A stretch of 64,000 nucleotides of DNA from Phoma sp. XZ068. Taxonomy: Eukaryota; Ascomycota; Dothideomycetes; Pleosporales; Didymellaceae. Positions within the stretch are counted from its first letter, which is position 1; each line of letters opens with the position of its first letter. The DNA lies in NCBI GenBank assembly GCA_004835665.1, contig RBKR01000024.1, positions 496,001 through 560,000 on the forward strand. Reading direction: 5' to 3'. The notes beneath the pieces are model-generated. The model was not told the origin of the DNA and made no database searches. It saw nothing but the letters and a program-made list of their open reading frames with translations. Positions 44,134-55,992 of the stretch are shown piece by piece. Both the position numbers and the translations under genes were made by a program.

Positions 44134-46496
44134 GCTTACAAAGTGGTCACTTTCTCTTGCATCCTCCTCTTTTCCATGGAGCAGAATATTGATCGCCTTA
44201 TGACATGCGTCCACATGCCGTATGAATAATGGGTTAGGTGATTTGCAGCAACTGTGACTAAGGACCGTCCCTTAGGCCAGGAAAAACCCCCGCACAGGAA
44301 AACACGCGAGGTACTTCGACTTTGAGCGCAAAATACTCCGCACACACGCATTTGTTTGAGAAGACTTGGATGGAGTGTGTTGAATAGCCTCTTGTTAGTA
44401 CAACTCGATATTCTTCAGCTATAAGTTACAGTCACACGATCGGTATTACGCTTGCGAAGCGGTTAGCTGCGAAGGGAGCCACTCACCATCAACTTCGATA
44501 TAACAACACAACAAGAGCTTCATCGCCTCAAGGGCGGTCTAAGATGATCATTTTAGCCTCAAGTGCCTTGTTTCTGAGCACGAGATCCGGCGAGGTCGCG
44601 ACCCCCGGTCAGTACTCTGGATAAAGCTACATCCACTTTCGGAAACAACTCAACAGATCTCTGGTGCTGACGTAATCATACGCAGAAATCTAAACATGTC
44701 GTCTCAGGTTCGCTTACGGATGTGCTGCGCCACCTTCAGCAACAATGGGATCCTATCATAAACTGCTGATTTCCCTAACGCCAAGACAGCAACACCACAG
44801 ATGTAATTCAAGTCAATCTCTAAGACACTACACTAACCAAATAGACGTGACGACCATGTCATTTTGCGTCGCTTATGCACTACCACTATTTACCATCCGT
44901 AGAAGCCTAGCTTACATCACGCTGTACAGATATACTCGATCTGAACCCGTCAAACCCTGCACCCCCCATGAGTCAGTTATGCATGCCGTGAGCAAGGGCA
45001 CAGGTGCGACTGTCCGTATCGGTGTTGCCGTTCGCGCTGTCTGCTTTCTTCAGATCCATCGAAGGGCCACTGAAGGGGACAAATGAACCATCGCCGAGAG
45101 GAGAGCTCTCTGATTCGATACACATCAATGTTCGAAACTTCTAATTTGACGGGACGATCCTTTTTTGTCAAGAAACCGAGGTCTTTCCAGTACCGTTCAG
45201 CAAAGATATCTCTTTCGCGCAGCCAATCTTCAAAACCGCCGTGCAGAAATACCATGGCAATCATCTAGGAGCCTGGTTGTAGGTACACTTTTCCCAAGTG
45301 CCTAGAGATCAAATTCAGCCATTGTGATCTTCGGCGAACAAGGCTGCGGGTTAGGCGGCGCGCCACAGCATTACCACTAACTTACCTTCACTGTAAAATC
45401 GAGCCGTATACTTTTGCTGTAAGATCGATGCTTTCAAAATCGGCAAAACATCCACAGAATCCATAGGATTGGTTCGGTGTATGTCGATTTCAAGTGGCAG
45501 TGGCGTTGTCTGAGTCTGAGGGTACGGGAAGATTTCGTCGATCAGCGATTCCACCTGAGACACTCGAACTCTGATGCTCCGCTGCATGAACAGAGCACGG
45601 ATTTCAAGCCTGATTACTGCGCAGACTTGAGCCAGACTCAAGAACGCTTGAGCCTGCCAATGTTGAGGTGATCTTGGTACTCCTCGAGATTGGGGTCCTC
45701 TTTTGGCCAGCTTGCGGGGTGAACCAGTAAGACAGCAGTCATAGACCATCAAGCGAATATCTTTCGTTGATGGTTAGCAACAGACAAAGATGTGTGCTTT
45801 AATCAAATCATCAAATACCTTTTAGTAGGTCAAGGAATGGAAATGTCTGGTGTGGTGGGGTTTCGAGGGTATCTGCTGTTCTACGCTTGCTTCGCCAAGG
45901 TCCGCTGCTGGCTGCGTCGTCGCGCACAGTTGTTAGACATTTACGTTTGGGCATTGGGCATCAGGAGACAGAGTGAAGCTGGAACATGGACAAAGTGCAG
46001 CGGCACAGATTGAGCTGACCTGTCATATTAGTTAAGCGCCTAGGTACCCCAGTCTCGGTAATTGACCCATCGGCGCTTGCGGATTAGGCAGCAATCGTCT
46101 GAAACGTCTCGGTGGCAGCCACCGCCCCAGAGGCGATGGACCGAAGCTGCACATGTATGCCCTCGCTGAGGAAAGACCGTGAGCATCAAAGGAATGAGAA
46201 CGTAGCTAACAGTAGCAAAAGCAAGAAATGCTATAGGTGCAGTGCGTTTGAGCACGCACGTTCGTGCAGGGTGGAGCTAGACCGGAACAGATCACCAAAA
46301 GGGGTCGACTCCAGACTAAAGGTTGAAAGGGGGCGAATCACGACCGAAATCGCGCGCTACTCCGAATTGAGCACGAACGAGGCCCGTATCGTGGCGGTCG
46401 CGTGGAGGTAGGCCTACTACCTACCCTTTAAACTAGACTACCCTAGTTGTTTAGACTGCCTTAGTTGTTTAGACTATCTTAATAATAAAAAAACTA
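44134..46496. other. No firm gene
   Basis: Two minus-strand frames (45351-45752 and 44977-45264) flank a GTAAGT...CTAG stretch that looks like an intron, but the phases do not match. The product is not recognised. The rest shows no gene; the right end is AT-rich next to the pogo element. Confidence 0.35.
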
Positions 46497-46564
46497 TACT
46501 AACGTACCTCACGGGCGAGCCGGTCACCCGAGCGAGCCGGTCACTTTTGCCAAGACCACACCAA
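46497..46564 (+). repeat. Left terminal inverted repeat of pogo copy 2
   Basis: Contains two copies of GAGCCGGTCAC (in 46517-46543) followed by TTTTGCCAAGACCACACCAA. Pairs with 48301-48368. Confidence 0.92.
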
Positions 46565-46630
46565 CACTGCAACTACTTTGCAACACTACAGTGTACAACT
46601 AGAATATACTGTAGGCTAAAGTGTATTAAA

Positions 46631-48283
46631 CTAATCTACAGTACTTTGCGCATCATTATTGCATGTTCGCGCGTTGTGCCCTGCCTCACCACACGTGCCA
46701 CAGCGTCTTAAAGGCTGAGTGCCAGGTTCAACACGCGCTCTCTTCTTTGCCTTCTTTCCATCGCTGCGAGCGTTAAACTCCTTTAGAGTAGTTAGCCGCA
46801 ATCCTTCACTAAACGTTAGTGTCCCTTCACGCTGGATTCGCTTTCTTTTGTGTGATTTACGGCGTGTAGCGGCCTCATTAGCTGCTTCAAGGTCTGCAAC
46901 TTGGTTGCGCACCAAAACTAGTGAATGCGCTATCATCTCTGCGCCTTTGGTGAGCTGATTAAGGGCATTAACCATTGAAGTTGGCGAGCTGTCAGCGTGT
47001 CTCTGAATCCTTTCTCGAATCAGCTTCGATTGTGACCCAAATTCTAGGGTGTTGCTTGGTGTTCTAGACTCCCACGTACTCTCATCCACAGTAGGTAGTG
47101 GTGGAGTACACAACCGCACTTCGAGCTTTGATATCACAGCCTCTGGGTCAAGTGGGACCAGGCCAGCACCTCTGAATCCTCCCTGTATGTTGCTCTTAGT
47201 GATTGAGGCGTCAAAAGCTGCTTTAAAGCACGGCAAGAACTCAAGTTTAGTGATGCGAGTAATCTTGCTCCGCATTAGCTGCTCAGCTATGCGGCCATAT
47301 GCCTTCTTCAGAGAGGCAAAACATCCCACATCAAGCGGCTGCAGCAGGTGCGACGAGTGTCGAGGCATACACAGAGTGATAATCTTGTGTTCCTCACAGT
47401 ACTGGTGGAAATCAACCGAGTTGTGGCTCTCATGGCCGTCCAGAACAAGCAGCCGATAGCTGCCAACAGTGCGCGCCTTTGTGTGCTCATCAAAGTGCTT
47501 TAACCACTTAACTCCAAGCTCATTGTTTGTCCAGCCGTTGTTAGAGACATTAAGAACCCAGTTGTTAGGTATACTAGGCTCTTTGTACCAGGCAGAGAGA
47601 TGGTGCTTGCCAGAGAAGATGATAAAGGGTGGGATGGCCCACCCCTTTGCATTGATGCCCTGGATGATACTAGTCCACTCTCGGTCGCCCTGATGCACTG
47701 TCTTTGGCCTTCCTCGACGCTCAGAGCCTGTGACAACAGCTCCTGTGGATATAACGCCCATCATAAACCCAGACTCATCGAAGTTGTAGGTGTCGTCATC
47801 CAGAATACCATACTTAGCTTTGGTATTCTCTACAAGGCGGAACCAGCCCTGAATCACCCCGGGATCCTCACAGAGGGCTCGCTTGTAGTCGTACTTCCGA
47901 TTGAACTTGACTTTCAGCTCTGGCCGACGCTTAACAAAGGTGCTAGCCCAGTTCTTGCCAACAGGGGGCTGGTGGCGCTCAGCAAGGAGAGAATTAGCCA
48001 TATCCTCCACATCAGCAAGCCGGGGCGAGTATCCTCGCGCGTCCAGCTTTAATACATGCTGGACAATCACCTCCTCTTCAGTGCTTGTCAGCTTCATTGA
48101 GTTGGGCTTGCAATCGCGTCGTGGGGAGGTTCCAGCAAGTCGATCACTAAGCGTGCTTTGAGAGATTTTGTAGATAGCTGCAGCGCGTCGCTGAGACAGT
48201 GTCGCATCTTGTTTAATAGCCTAGAGGACAAGCTGTATATCTGCTTCGTTTAAGGGCCTTGTTGCGTTACTGCGTTGAGACAT
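46631..48283 (-). pseudogene. pogo/Fot1-type DDE transposase with zinc knuckle, one amber codon
   Basis: The natural start is MSQRSNATRPLNEADIQL at 48283, parallel to copy 1. A TAG at 48223-48221 (after QLVL, before AIKQD) interrupts it, and the next ATG at 48097 opens 488 intact codons. Domains: psq-like helix-turn-helix (QRRAAAIYKISQSTL, partly before the inner ATG), CENPB-type DNA-binding region (EDMANSLLAERH), DDE core with YNFDESGFMMG, LVLDGHESHNS and LLQPLDVGCFASLKKAY, a basic linker (RRKSHKRKRIQR) and a CCHC knuckle CGTCGEAGHNARTC. CAG-to-TAG (C-to-T) would account for the single lesion; a protein from 48097 would lack the first DNA-binding helices. Confidence 0.88.
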
Positions 48284-48300
48284 TGCAGGTAGAGTGAAGT

Positions 48301-48368
48301 TTGGTGTGGTCTTGGCAAAAGTGACCGGCTCGCTAGGGTGACCGGCTCGCCCGTGAGGTACGTTAGTA
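48301..48368 (+). repeat. Right terminal inverted repeat of pogo copy 2
   Basis: Reverse complement of 46497-46564 with one mismatch. Confidence 0.92.
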
Positions 48369-50223
48369 ATAGTATCTTCTTCTTCTATAGAACTTAGAAT
48401 AGTGAAGTTTTTATTTGTATAGTTTATAGGGATGATCTTATTACTACCTTTTTTTTTCTAAAACGATAACTAACTCCTTTCTTATAACTTAGCTACCTGT
48501 TAGCTACCTTTATCTAGTAAGTTAATGTTTAGAGTAGTGATATAACGACTATCTTTATCAAATAGCAGGTTATATCCTCTAGAAGTAATCAAGTATAAAC
48601 GTAATTGATCAAGTAGGACGTCGGACGTGAATTTGCAGACATAGCTTCGGTCCCGGCTGAAAGACGTAGGCCTGTTGCGCATGCTACCGACAAGTAAGCC
48701 ATAAGCCGACGGGCTCCATGACGTCTGCCCACCATGATCATGGGAATATTTACCCTCATACTAGAGTGTTGGCAGGCCACATGTAGGGCGTGGATGTGGT
48801 GCCAATGGACCGGAGTTCCAAAGCAAGGGCGGATGTCCCGATTGTGCCACACCGTGATGCTGCTGCCTGGAAAGGACATGACCGCGGCCGAGACCTACTT
48901 AAGACGTAAGCTGGGGCAGTTGCTAGTCATGACAAAGCAAATGCTCGTCTAAAGCAGGAATGTTAACTACAGCTGACACACAACACCAGGCAAGACCGGG
49001 GGCGTGGAGATCGAGCGAGGCTTTACTCGCTCTCAAAATAGCAGGGCTCCTTCCGTAAGTACGCTGATGAGAGATTGTCTGCGAGTAGCTAGCGATGACA
49101 GTCACACTGCTAGCTAGATCAGTGATGAGACTAACAAGACACAAAGCAAGCAAGATGGAGTAAGCAAGACACGAGCACCAGAGGCGAATAGATCCAAATT
49201 TCATTAGTTTGGTTGACACCTCTTTGCAGAGCCCGCAGATACTTCTTGCAGGAGCGATAGATGTTAGCAGATGGATTTTACGGGACATAGCTGATACGCG
49301 ACAGATTCTCGCCTCCCTTCCCTCTCAGCCCTGAACTGATAAGGTAAGTGTATGTTGGGGGTAGCTCTCACGGCGCTTTCATGTACGCAGAATCTCCAGC
49401 CTTGAGCTATGCCCTGATCTGTGAGATATAGTTGCCTAGCTCCTACGCATAAACGACGACAGAAGGCTTAGGCAATTATACGATGCTATTAGTTGATACC
49501 ACTCACCGCGTCAATTATTCTGTGATAACATTGGTCAGCAGCGCTAACCCATGCGAAATCTGTCCAGGCTCACACATCGTGGCATTAGCAGTCAATGTAC
49601 TTTGCCATTACCTACAACTGCGTTGCAGAGTCCAGCATCTAATGCACACATTTTCGGTATAAAGAGTCTAAAATCTCCTGCGACCGAATGTATCAGTCGC
49701 TATGGGGGACTTAGTGAACAGGTACTTCGACATTCCCTTGAATGCGTGATAACAACCGGTTGGATCAAAAAGAACTACTACGTAGCTTGTAAAATGCCGC
49801 GGAAAGTCGTACAGAGGCAGACGACAGTGGTAAGAGCTGAACTTAAGCCCTAGCGACGACACCGACGAGAAGGCTTCTGGTGATTAGATACAAACGTCTC
49901 CGGAACTGGCTATGATGACACCGGTGCTGACTGCTACGGCCAATCAAGCCAGCACGGGCGAAATTGCAACGGATCCCGCAAAGGGCAGATCTCATAAGCA
50001 CAAGTGGCACCCAAAGCTATGCTAGGACCCGGATTGGTGACTACATGGTCAGAAATGAACAGGATCCCTATCCGCTAAGTGACCTCAGTTTTTAACCAAT
50101 GTGGAGTGTGCCGCGGGGAATGCCAAGGGAAGGGGATGCTTCATTGACTTACTTTTGAGTTAAGAAATCGAGACACAGAATTCTAGACACCATCGCTAAG
50201 TCAAACTCTAGTGCATGTCTTTC
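48369..50223. other. AT-rich then gene-poor stretch
   Basis: 48369-48620 is TA-dense. Frames at 48589-49288 and 49551-49853 show no recognisable domain. Confidence 0.35.
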
Positions 50224-51178
50224 TTACTTCCTTCCGCTAGTACGATCCAAAAAATCCAGATTACTGCTCACGACAAGCTCCTGTGCGCTCTCCTGTTCCA
50301 TACCATGGTTCGCGCCCGCGACCACACGCCCATGAGAGATTGATTTCGTACCCTGCGCCGCTCTCAGGAGTCTTGCCAATAGTAGTTCCTTATCAACCCA
50401 TTCCGGTATGGCCTCATCCTCTCCGGCCGTCAAGATGCACACATTTTTTCCCGCTTGCCTGCAGCTCTCGAACAACCTATCAAGTTGTTCGTCGTTCAAA
50501 GTGCTCGAGAAGTTCTCCGCTGACCCACCGGGACGCAGGATCTCGTACCACACACTGGCGCGCATACCTTTGCAGACCTGCAATATCCGATTTCGGTGTT
50601 GAAGATCCGCGGGGAAGGGAAACGCGCCGTTCCCGGATGAGATTTGTGAAGATGCGATAGCGAAGCTTTCTGCTAATTTGTCTTCCGTGAAAAGCTGTAA
50701 AAGGCTTTCACGGTCGTAGTTTGCGGAGAGAAGGATAGCTGAGTCTGCAGTGGTGCGTTCTTTGTAAATATCGAAAAACCAGAGGGCATCGTTGCAACCT
50801 ATTATCGATGTCAGTATTTCTCAACATAAAATCCACGTCACAAGACACACCTTTACTAGCACCCATGAAAACAATACGTCCGGTCTTCCTTCCCAGACTA
50901 CGAAAGTAGGTTTCAATATCGAGCATATCTTCAATGGTATCGTCTACACTGGCCGTAAGGAGGCCCTCATGGCTGGATCGAGAAGCAGCTTGTACCAAGT
51001 TCCAGTCTAGCGGCAGTGCGGCTGAAAGTTTAGGAAGTAAAAGCATGGAGTACAGGCCCGCTCCCAGCCCACTGTAAAAAAATATTAGATTTTCGGCCAA
51101 GGGGTTGCCAGATCCGAAGCAAATCAGATTTTTCGATTTGCTGTAGATCTGCAAACGTCCGTCCATAGGCACTGCCAT
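50224..51178 (-). CDS. DUF1749 alpha/beta hydrolase, two exons
   Basis: Exon 1 (51178-50851) and exon 2 (50798-50224), joined across a 52-nt intron (GTGTGT donor, CTGAC branch point, TAG acceptor), encode 300 aa. Typical order of the family: LIFFYSGLGAGLYSMLLLPK, a central IEDMLDIETYFRSLGRKTGR, the nucleophile elbow GASKGCNDALWFF (where the family usually has GHSTG), SILL region, RPGGSAENFSSTLNDEQLDR and the acid-bearing ILTAGEDEAIPEWVDKE, with a late His in GANHG. Related proteins include fungal siderophore esterases; the substrate here is unknown. The reading frame is intact and ends TAA. Confidence 0.82.
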
Positions 51179-51572
51179 TTTTTCGATGCAAGCCTACGAT
51201 TAAGAAGAGTTCTTGCCAGGTATGAGCTCGGAATAACAGAGGCTGTTAACTTATCATCAGAGTCGATGATGGACGGAAGTGCCACGGGTAATAGTTCTGT
51301 TGGGTCAGCTCTTTAGTTGTCTCTGAATCAATAACGTTGTTTTCTCGAGGTTTTTCTTGAATGCACGTCATAATAAAAATTGCTGTTTCACGGGTGACGC
51401 ATGATGATTCCAACTAGTTGAGTGGCAAATAATTCAGCATGACTCAGAATGATACCTCGTGATTGGTCAATGCGTCTAACGGTCTACTTGTGTGGCATAC
51501 AAGTCGCTTATTTTGTTTAGATGGTCAAGTTCCTGACAAAGAATTCATAAGTTATTCTAGACAATATATACA
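51179..51572. other. Divergent intergenic region
   Basis: Lies between the DUF1749 gene (leftward) and the epoxide hydrolase relic (rightward). No motif seen. Confidence 0.35.
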
Positions 51573-52926
51573 ATGACGGCGTATAGTCCACCATCCACTG
51601 CTCAACTCTTTTCGCTACACATATCGGATTCCGCTTACTCGACTTTCCACCTATTGCTCGAAGCCTCACGCCTTGGACCCCTGACATACGACGATGATTT
51701 CGACGACGGGCGATACGGCATCCCGTACCGATGGTCATCGCAAGCTAAGGATCACTGGCAACACAATTTTGACTGGCGGGCGCAGGAACGCCATGTCAAC
51801 TCCTTTCTTAATTACAAGATGCGCATCGAAGACGAAAAGGGTCCCGTTGACATGCATTTTGTAGGACTTTGGTCGCAAAGGTCAGACATAAAACCGCATG
51901 TCCTTTTGCACGGTTGGCCCGGTAGCTTTCTCGAGTTTCTTCCTGCACTTGAGCTTCTGAGCGCACGTTATTGCAAAGATCTAACGTTTCATGTGATCGT
52001 TCCAAGTCTGCCTGGCTACACGTTAAGCTCGGGACCCCCGATTGGTGTCGAATGGAAGGCAAAAGATGCGGCACGTATCGTGCATTCAATGATTACGAGT
52101 TTAGGATTTTCTCAGTACATTGTGCAGGGCGGCGACGTGGGAAGCTGGATTGCAGCGTTACTGGCCACGACTTATGATGAGGTCATTAGAATCCACCGTA
52201 AGTTGTGGCGAGCAGCGGCAACGAGCAAAAGTTGTGGCTAATTGAGCCTAGTCAATCTACTCGTTACTCTGGATCCTGTGGACCCGAAAGACCCGGAGCT
52301 CAGCGCGTTGGAGAAGAAGGTCGTCAAGTGTGGTGGCGCGCGCTTTGTCGCGCCCACCACTGGAGCTGCCATTATGAATAGCACCCGTCCGGCCACCATC
52401 GGCGTGATGCTACACTCCAACCCCTTGTCACTTCTCGCTTGGTGAGTTTCACCACTTCTCTCGCAGTCGCGTCGCATGTCTTAACCTCGCTTTGTAGGAT
52501 GGCCGAAAAGTTTCGCGAGTGGCCTGAAGAGCCCTTCAGCATCGATGATATATTGACTTCTACAACTCTTGGGTGGTTCACTGAGACCGCTGCACGGAGC
52601 GTATACACCTATCGCTCAACTTTTGCCTGTAGCGATTGCAAGATGGAGTATGCATACTTTGAGAAACCATTTGGGTATTCATGGCTCATGCACGAGCTGG
52701 TACCCGCACCTGAAAATTATGTGCAGTATAAGGGACATCTGGTCCTCTACCGTCAACATGAGAAAGTAAGTACATTTAGCAAAGCCAAAAGCAGAAGATC
52801 GGAAGGCTGATTGTAAGCAAAGGTGGGCACTTTGCCGCCAAGGGATAGCCTGCTCAATTCGTCCAAGATATAGAGAAATTCGTCGAAGTTGTTCTTAGTA
52901 GGCTTGAATACAAAACAAGGTATTGA
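51573..52926 (+). pseudogene. Microsomal-type epoxide hydrolase, broken at the 3' end
   Basis: Exons 51573-52197, 52252-52441 and 52498-52765 join in phase (introns 54 and 56 nt). They encode the N-terminal lid (YGIPYRWSSQAKDHWQHNFD), the oxyanion HGWPGSF, VPSLPGYTLSS, the nucleophile motif GGDVGSW, RPATIGVMLHSNPLSLLAW and a cap region. The last exon should give GGHFAA...FVQDIEKFVE: it starts at about 52822, but the acceptor reads AA instead of AG for the needed phase, and the exon has a TAG at 52846-52848. The His of the triad is therefore lost or unreadable. The enzyme would hydrolyse epoxides of unknown identity. An active form would need both 3' lesions to be artefacts. Confidence 0.82.
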
Positions 52927-53193
52927 GTAGTGTATATAGATCTAGTAGATCCTTAAGAACTCTCCTAAGTATAGATTAATAATCTACCTCTTGGTAAATA
53001 TTAGGAGTTAAAGGTAGGTAAGTGTCTTTAATTTACCTCTATAGAGATTACCCTAATTATAGATTTTTTTTGTAAAGCTTTGTATACACTCTATAAGGCT
53101 AACGTGTTTTACAAGCGAGCGGCCATGATCTCGGAGATTTCTTCTACAAGAATATACGAAACCCTTTTACATCGGATCGAAAATATACGGATT

Positions 53194-53910
53194 ATGAATT
53201 CTCACAACCGAGCAAGTAGCGACCCTGCAAATTCGCTGACACGCGAGAAGGCGTCGCAGCTTTTGAGACCAGTATCTCTCAATCCATTCATCCAAAACGA
53301 GGAGGAAGAGCACCCATGGTCAGTAAGAGGGCGACAAGAGCATGATATTCCCTTCCTGCGCCTCTGGGACCATTGTTCTGGCAGTCGGCCGTTCAAAGAT
53401 TCAAGGATGAGGTCCCGAGCGCCGGATATGCGCCTGGACACGATAGAAGCACGTAATGAAACGCTTGCTGCTTATCTCGAGCACAGAAATTGGACAAAAC
53501 CAACACCTTACATATCCTTTACCAGGTCGCCTGGGGCGGTATCTATCTTCACTGGCAAATACGGGAATCCAACGCGGAAGAGGATCACAGACTCTTACCG
53601 TCGTCGACCCAAGTAGCCGACTAAGAAATGGTCTACCGATCCTGGAGGTCATCTCTGAAATGACTACTACCGGATTAAGGATCCTTACGGAAAGAAAAAC
53701 GAATACTATACAGATTACTATGTTTGTTTATAGGAGGTGACTGCAGAAGAGGTTGTAGGCAAATGGAACTGGGATGAGCTAGCTTCAGAAGAGAATTGGT
53801 ACGATGGTATAATCGTGCCAGCATTTCACAGCTTTAAAGAAGAGAGGGTTTCGCAGATTTCCCTTTCTTTTGCTCTAATACCTGCTATAGTAACATCATT
53901 TGACATGTAG
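53194..53910 (+). pseudogene. DUF7587-type fungal protein, multiple lesions
   Basis: The start MNSHNRASS leads to PFLRLWDHCSGSRPFKDSRM and PTPYISFT. Near 53528 the frame shifts to LANTGIQRGRGSQTLTVVDP and RNGLPILEVISEM. A second shift near 53664 leads to YYRIKDPYGKKNEYYTDYY, a TAG at 53734-53736 (where Trp fits: CL-stop-EVT), and KWNWDELASEENWYDGIIVP. The collinear order is that of a common fungal domain of unknown function. At least three lesions make it a clear pseudogene. Confidence 0.75.
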
Positions 53911-54362
53911 ACGTTGAGAGACGTATTACTCGTGAGTTCTTAACTATGGCAATCTGAATGTTCACTAATGGATACAGTCTTTGGGGAGGACGACTCCCAG
54001 GACGAGATCTAAACCTATAACTCTGTATAGCCGCTCTCACGCCGAGTTGCTCTTACGCTGAGCGTATCAGTAGAGATTGTCGCTGGATTGCGAACATTAA
54101 TTACATCGTAGATCACGAACACACGTTTTGAATACCAATTTCTTCGTCCGAATGTGGCAATTACGCGATGAAATATCCTGACTCAGTCTTACAATACTTA
54201 AGGAACGATGCAGAGAGTAGGGTATCTGCTTGTATCTGCCACACAGACGTGGCAAGATGGACAAGTTGTGACCCAAAGTCTGCTAAGACGTCGTGGACAT
54301 GATCTTCTGATACAGGAGACTGGGACGATTAAAGCTTCGACAGACCCAAACATTGCGCTCCC
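53911..54362. other. No gene recognised
   Basis: Short frames only. Confidence 0.3.
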
Positions 54363-54880
54363 TCACTGCTTGCGCCTCTCCGAGATAGACGATTTTGCTT
54401 CTTCACTGTGTGAGTGTACATTCGTTGCAACCATGTAGAAAGAGGAGCGAATTGTATGTTCCTTCTTTGGCTTGCAGAGGCGAACATTCGAGAATGTCGA
54501 AAGCTTTTTGATCATTGTGATGGTATCCCATACCTCTACTTTGTGCGTCGGTACGATCAGTGAGCCTTTGTCGCAGAGATGTTGAAGTGCAAGAATGATT
54601 TGACTTGTGGTTAAGCGGAGCCACTCTCGGAAATCTCGGTAACCCGCACGAGGTTGTGCACGTTGCACGGATGCGCCGCAGAATGCGAGATCGAACGATT
54701 CGTTCTGGTATGATTCGTCAGAAAATAAATTGTCACGATCTGGATGAGATGGATATGGATGCTTTTGGTCGTCCTATAACATCTGTCAGCATTGTGACGT
54801 TAAAGTTGACGAAAATTCTGCGATCGGCTCCCCAACGTGGTAGCATGACTGCTAATCCCCGGGTAGTACGTGGCAAAACA
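54363..54880 (-). pseudogene. FtsJ-like methyltransferase fragment
   Basis: Read leftward: GLAVMLPRWGADRRIFVNFN, an intron-like acceptor before PYPSHPD, then FDLAFCGASVQR, RLTTSQIILALQHLCDKGS, LCKPKKEHTIRSSFYMVATN and a Ser-rich end at 54363. These match the order of fungal FtsJ-like S-adenosylmethionine-dependent methyltransferases (the K...E tetrad region KPKK, SSFY). Homology ends at a long A tract (54881-54895), so the N-terminus with the SAM motif is missing. A TE-like A/T-rich block replaces it. Confidence 0.55.
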
Positions 54881-55544
54881 GGAAAAAAAAAAAAAGAGTA
54901 TTTTTATTTAAAAGTAGATATAAAGACAATTTTTTTTTTAAGAAATAAATATATAACTAAAACCTATTAGCTTACAAGTTTAAGTATTAAGATGTTTTTT
55001 TTCGATTCCTTACAATTGTTACAACTTTTGTAGCGATAATAGCAAAAATTTCTATCTTTATTTTCTTATTAGAAGTAGTTCATTATACAAGTAAATCAGG
55101 TCAAGCCTTGTATCGTGGCGGCAGGGTGCTTTCCCAGCACTGTCGCCGAAATCCGCTGGGTGCCATTCTGATATCCAGTACTTTCGGCGCCTGTTTCTCC
55201 CTGTGCGCTGCAAGTGTGATGACAGCTGTCTTAGTGTCTAACTCTCTACTGATTTCGCACGTTATCTTGAAGGCTTTCGCGAGCTTCTGTTAGCGTTGTC
55301 TGGTCGGTTGCGGCGGGTTGTGTAAAACTGGTTGCTATCGGGGTTCTGCCATCACTGTGACACATGAGCGGCGGCGTAAGACTATTGTAGCGTGCTTCAG
55401 CATACCCTCTGACGAACTGCGGTGAGCTGCTCGAAGACCTGGCTATGCTTTAAGAGGTGCTGTGTGATGATCGCTGTTACTGAGCCTGGATCAGCCATCG
55501 CATGGTTCGGTCATGTTTCCCCGAGGACTTGCAAAACTGAGTGG
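54881..55544. other. A/T-rich block and non-coding sequence
   Basis: Begins with a 13-base A run and a later T run, then TA-rich sequence to about 55085. No gene seen. Confidence 0.45.
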
Positions 55545-55992
55545 CTACCTATTTCCGAAGCGCTTGTTGGTAAATTGTTTGTGAGGTAGATAACATGAGT
55601 TACTAAGAGTTCCTTCTTCGGCGATGATTTTAAGGAAATCGTTGGTCTTTCTTACGAACGTCAAATTACATTCTAGTCTCAATGAGGTTGTGGCTTTGAA
55701 TGCAGGGACTTTGTGCGACCGTGCTACTCTCCTTGTCACGTTTTCTTGAAGGTGATGTTGGCACGGGCAAAGAACCGGGGCCTGCGTTGGATCTAGAGCG
55801 GCAGGAAACGCTTTGCGAAGCAGCCGGGCGACACACACTGCTCCTCCTGTGCTATCCCGCGGACGAACGTCTGGATGCAACTTATGCTTGATGCGAAGGT
55901 GCGTGATGAGCACTTACTGACGGACGTACGCAGTACTGACACTCACGACAGCTCAGTACCTGGTAGAGCTGACGGAATTCAAAAGGATCCAT
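55545..55992 (-). pseudogene. OrsD (DUF3505) zinc-finger fragment, frameshifted
   Basis: Starts MDPFEFRQLYQVLSCRECQY then CVRPS; a frame change near 55915 leads to THLRIKHKLHPD, RDSTG and VARLLRKAFPAALDPTQAP. The C-x2-C...H-x4-H arrangement and the following helix match the N-terminal zinc finger of OrsD-type fungal ORFs, the same broad class as the relic at 38.3 kb. Only this first domain remains. Confidence 0.5.

Larger units (their letters stand above)
46497..48368 (-). mobile_element. pogo/Fot1-like DNA transposon (copy 2), about 1.87 kb
   Basis: Inverted repeats of 66-68 bp bound the unit: 46497-46564 and 48301-48368 match with one mismatch. The repeat begins CTAACGTACCTCACGGGCGA and contains GCGAGCCGGTCAC twice. 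TA lies directly outside on both sides (46497-46498 and 48367-48368), the expected target duplication. One transposase gene fills the interior. Confidence 0.93.

Noticed and set aside
44977..45752. Two-exon hypothetical gene on the minus strand
   Set aside because: A GTAAGT...CTAG candidate intron exists but the phases of the flanking frames do not agree, and no motif is recognised.
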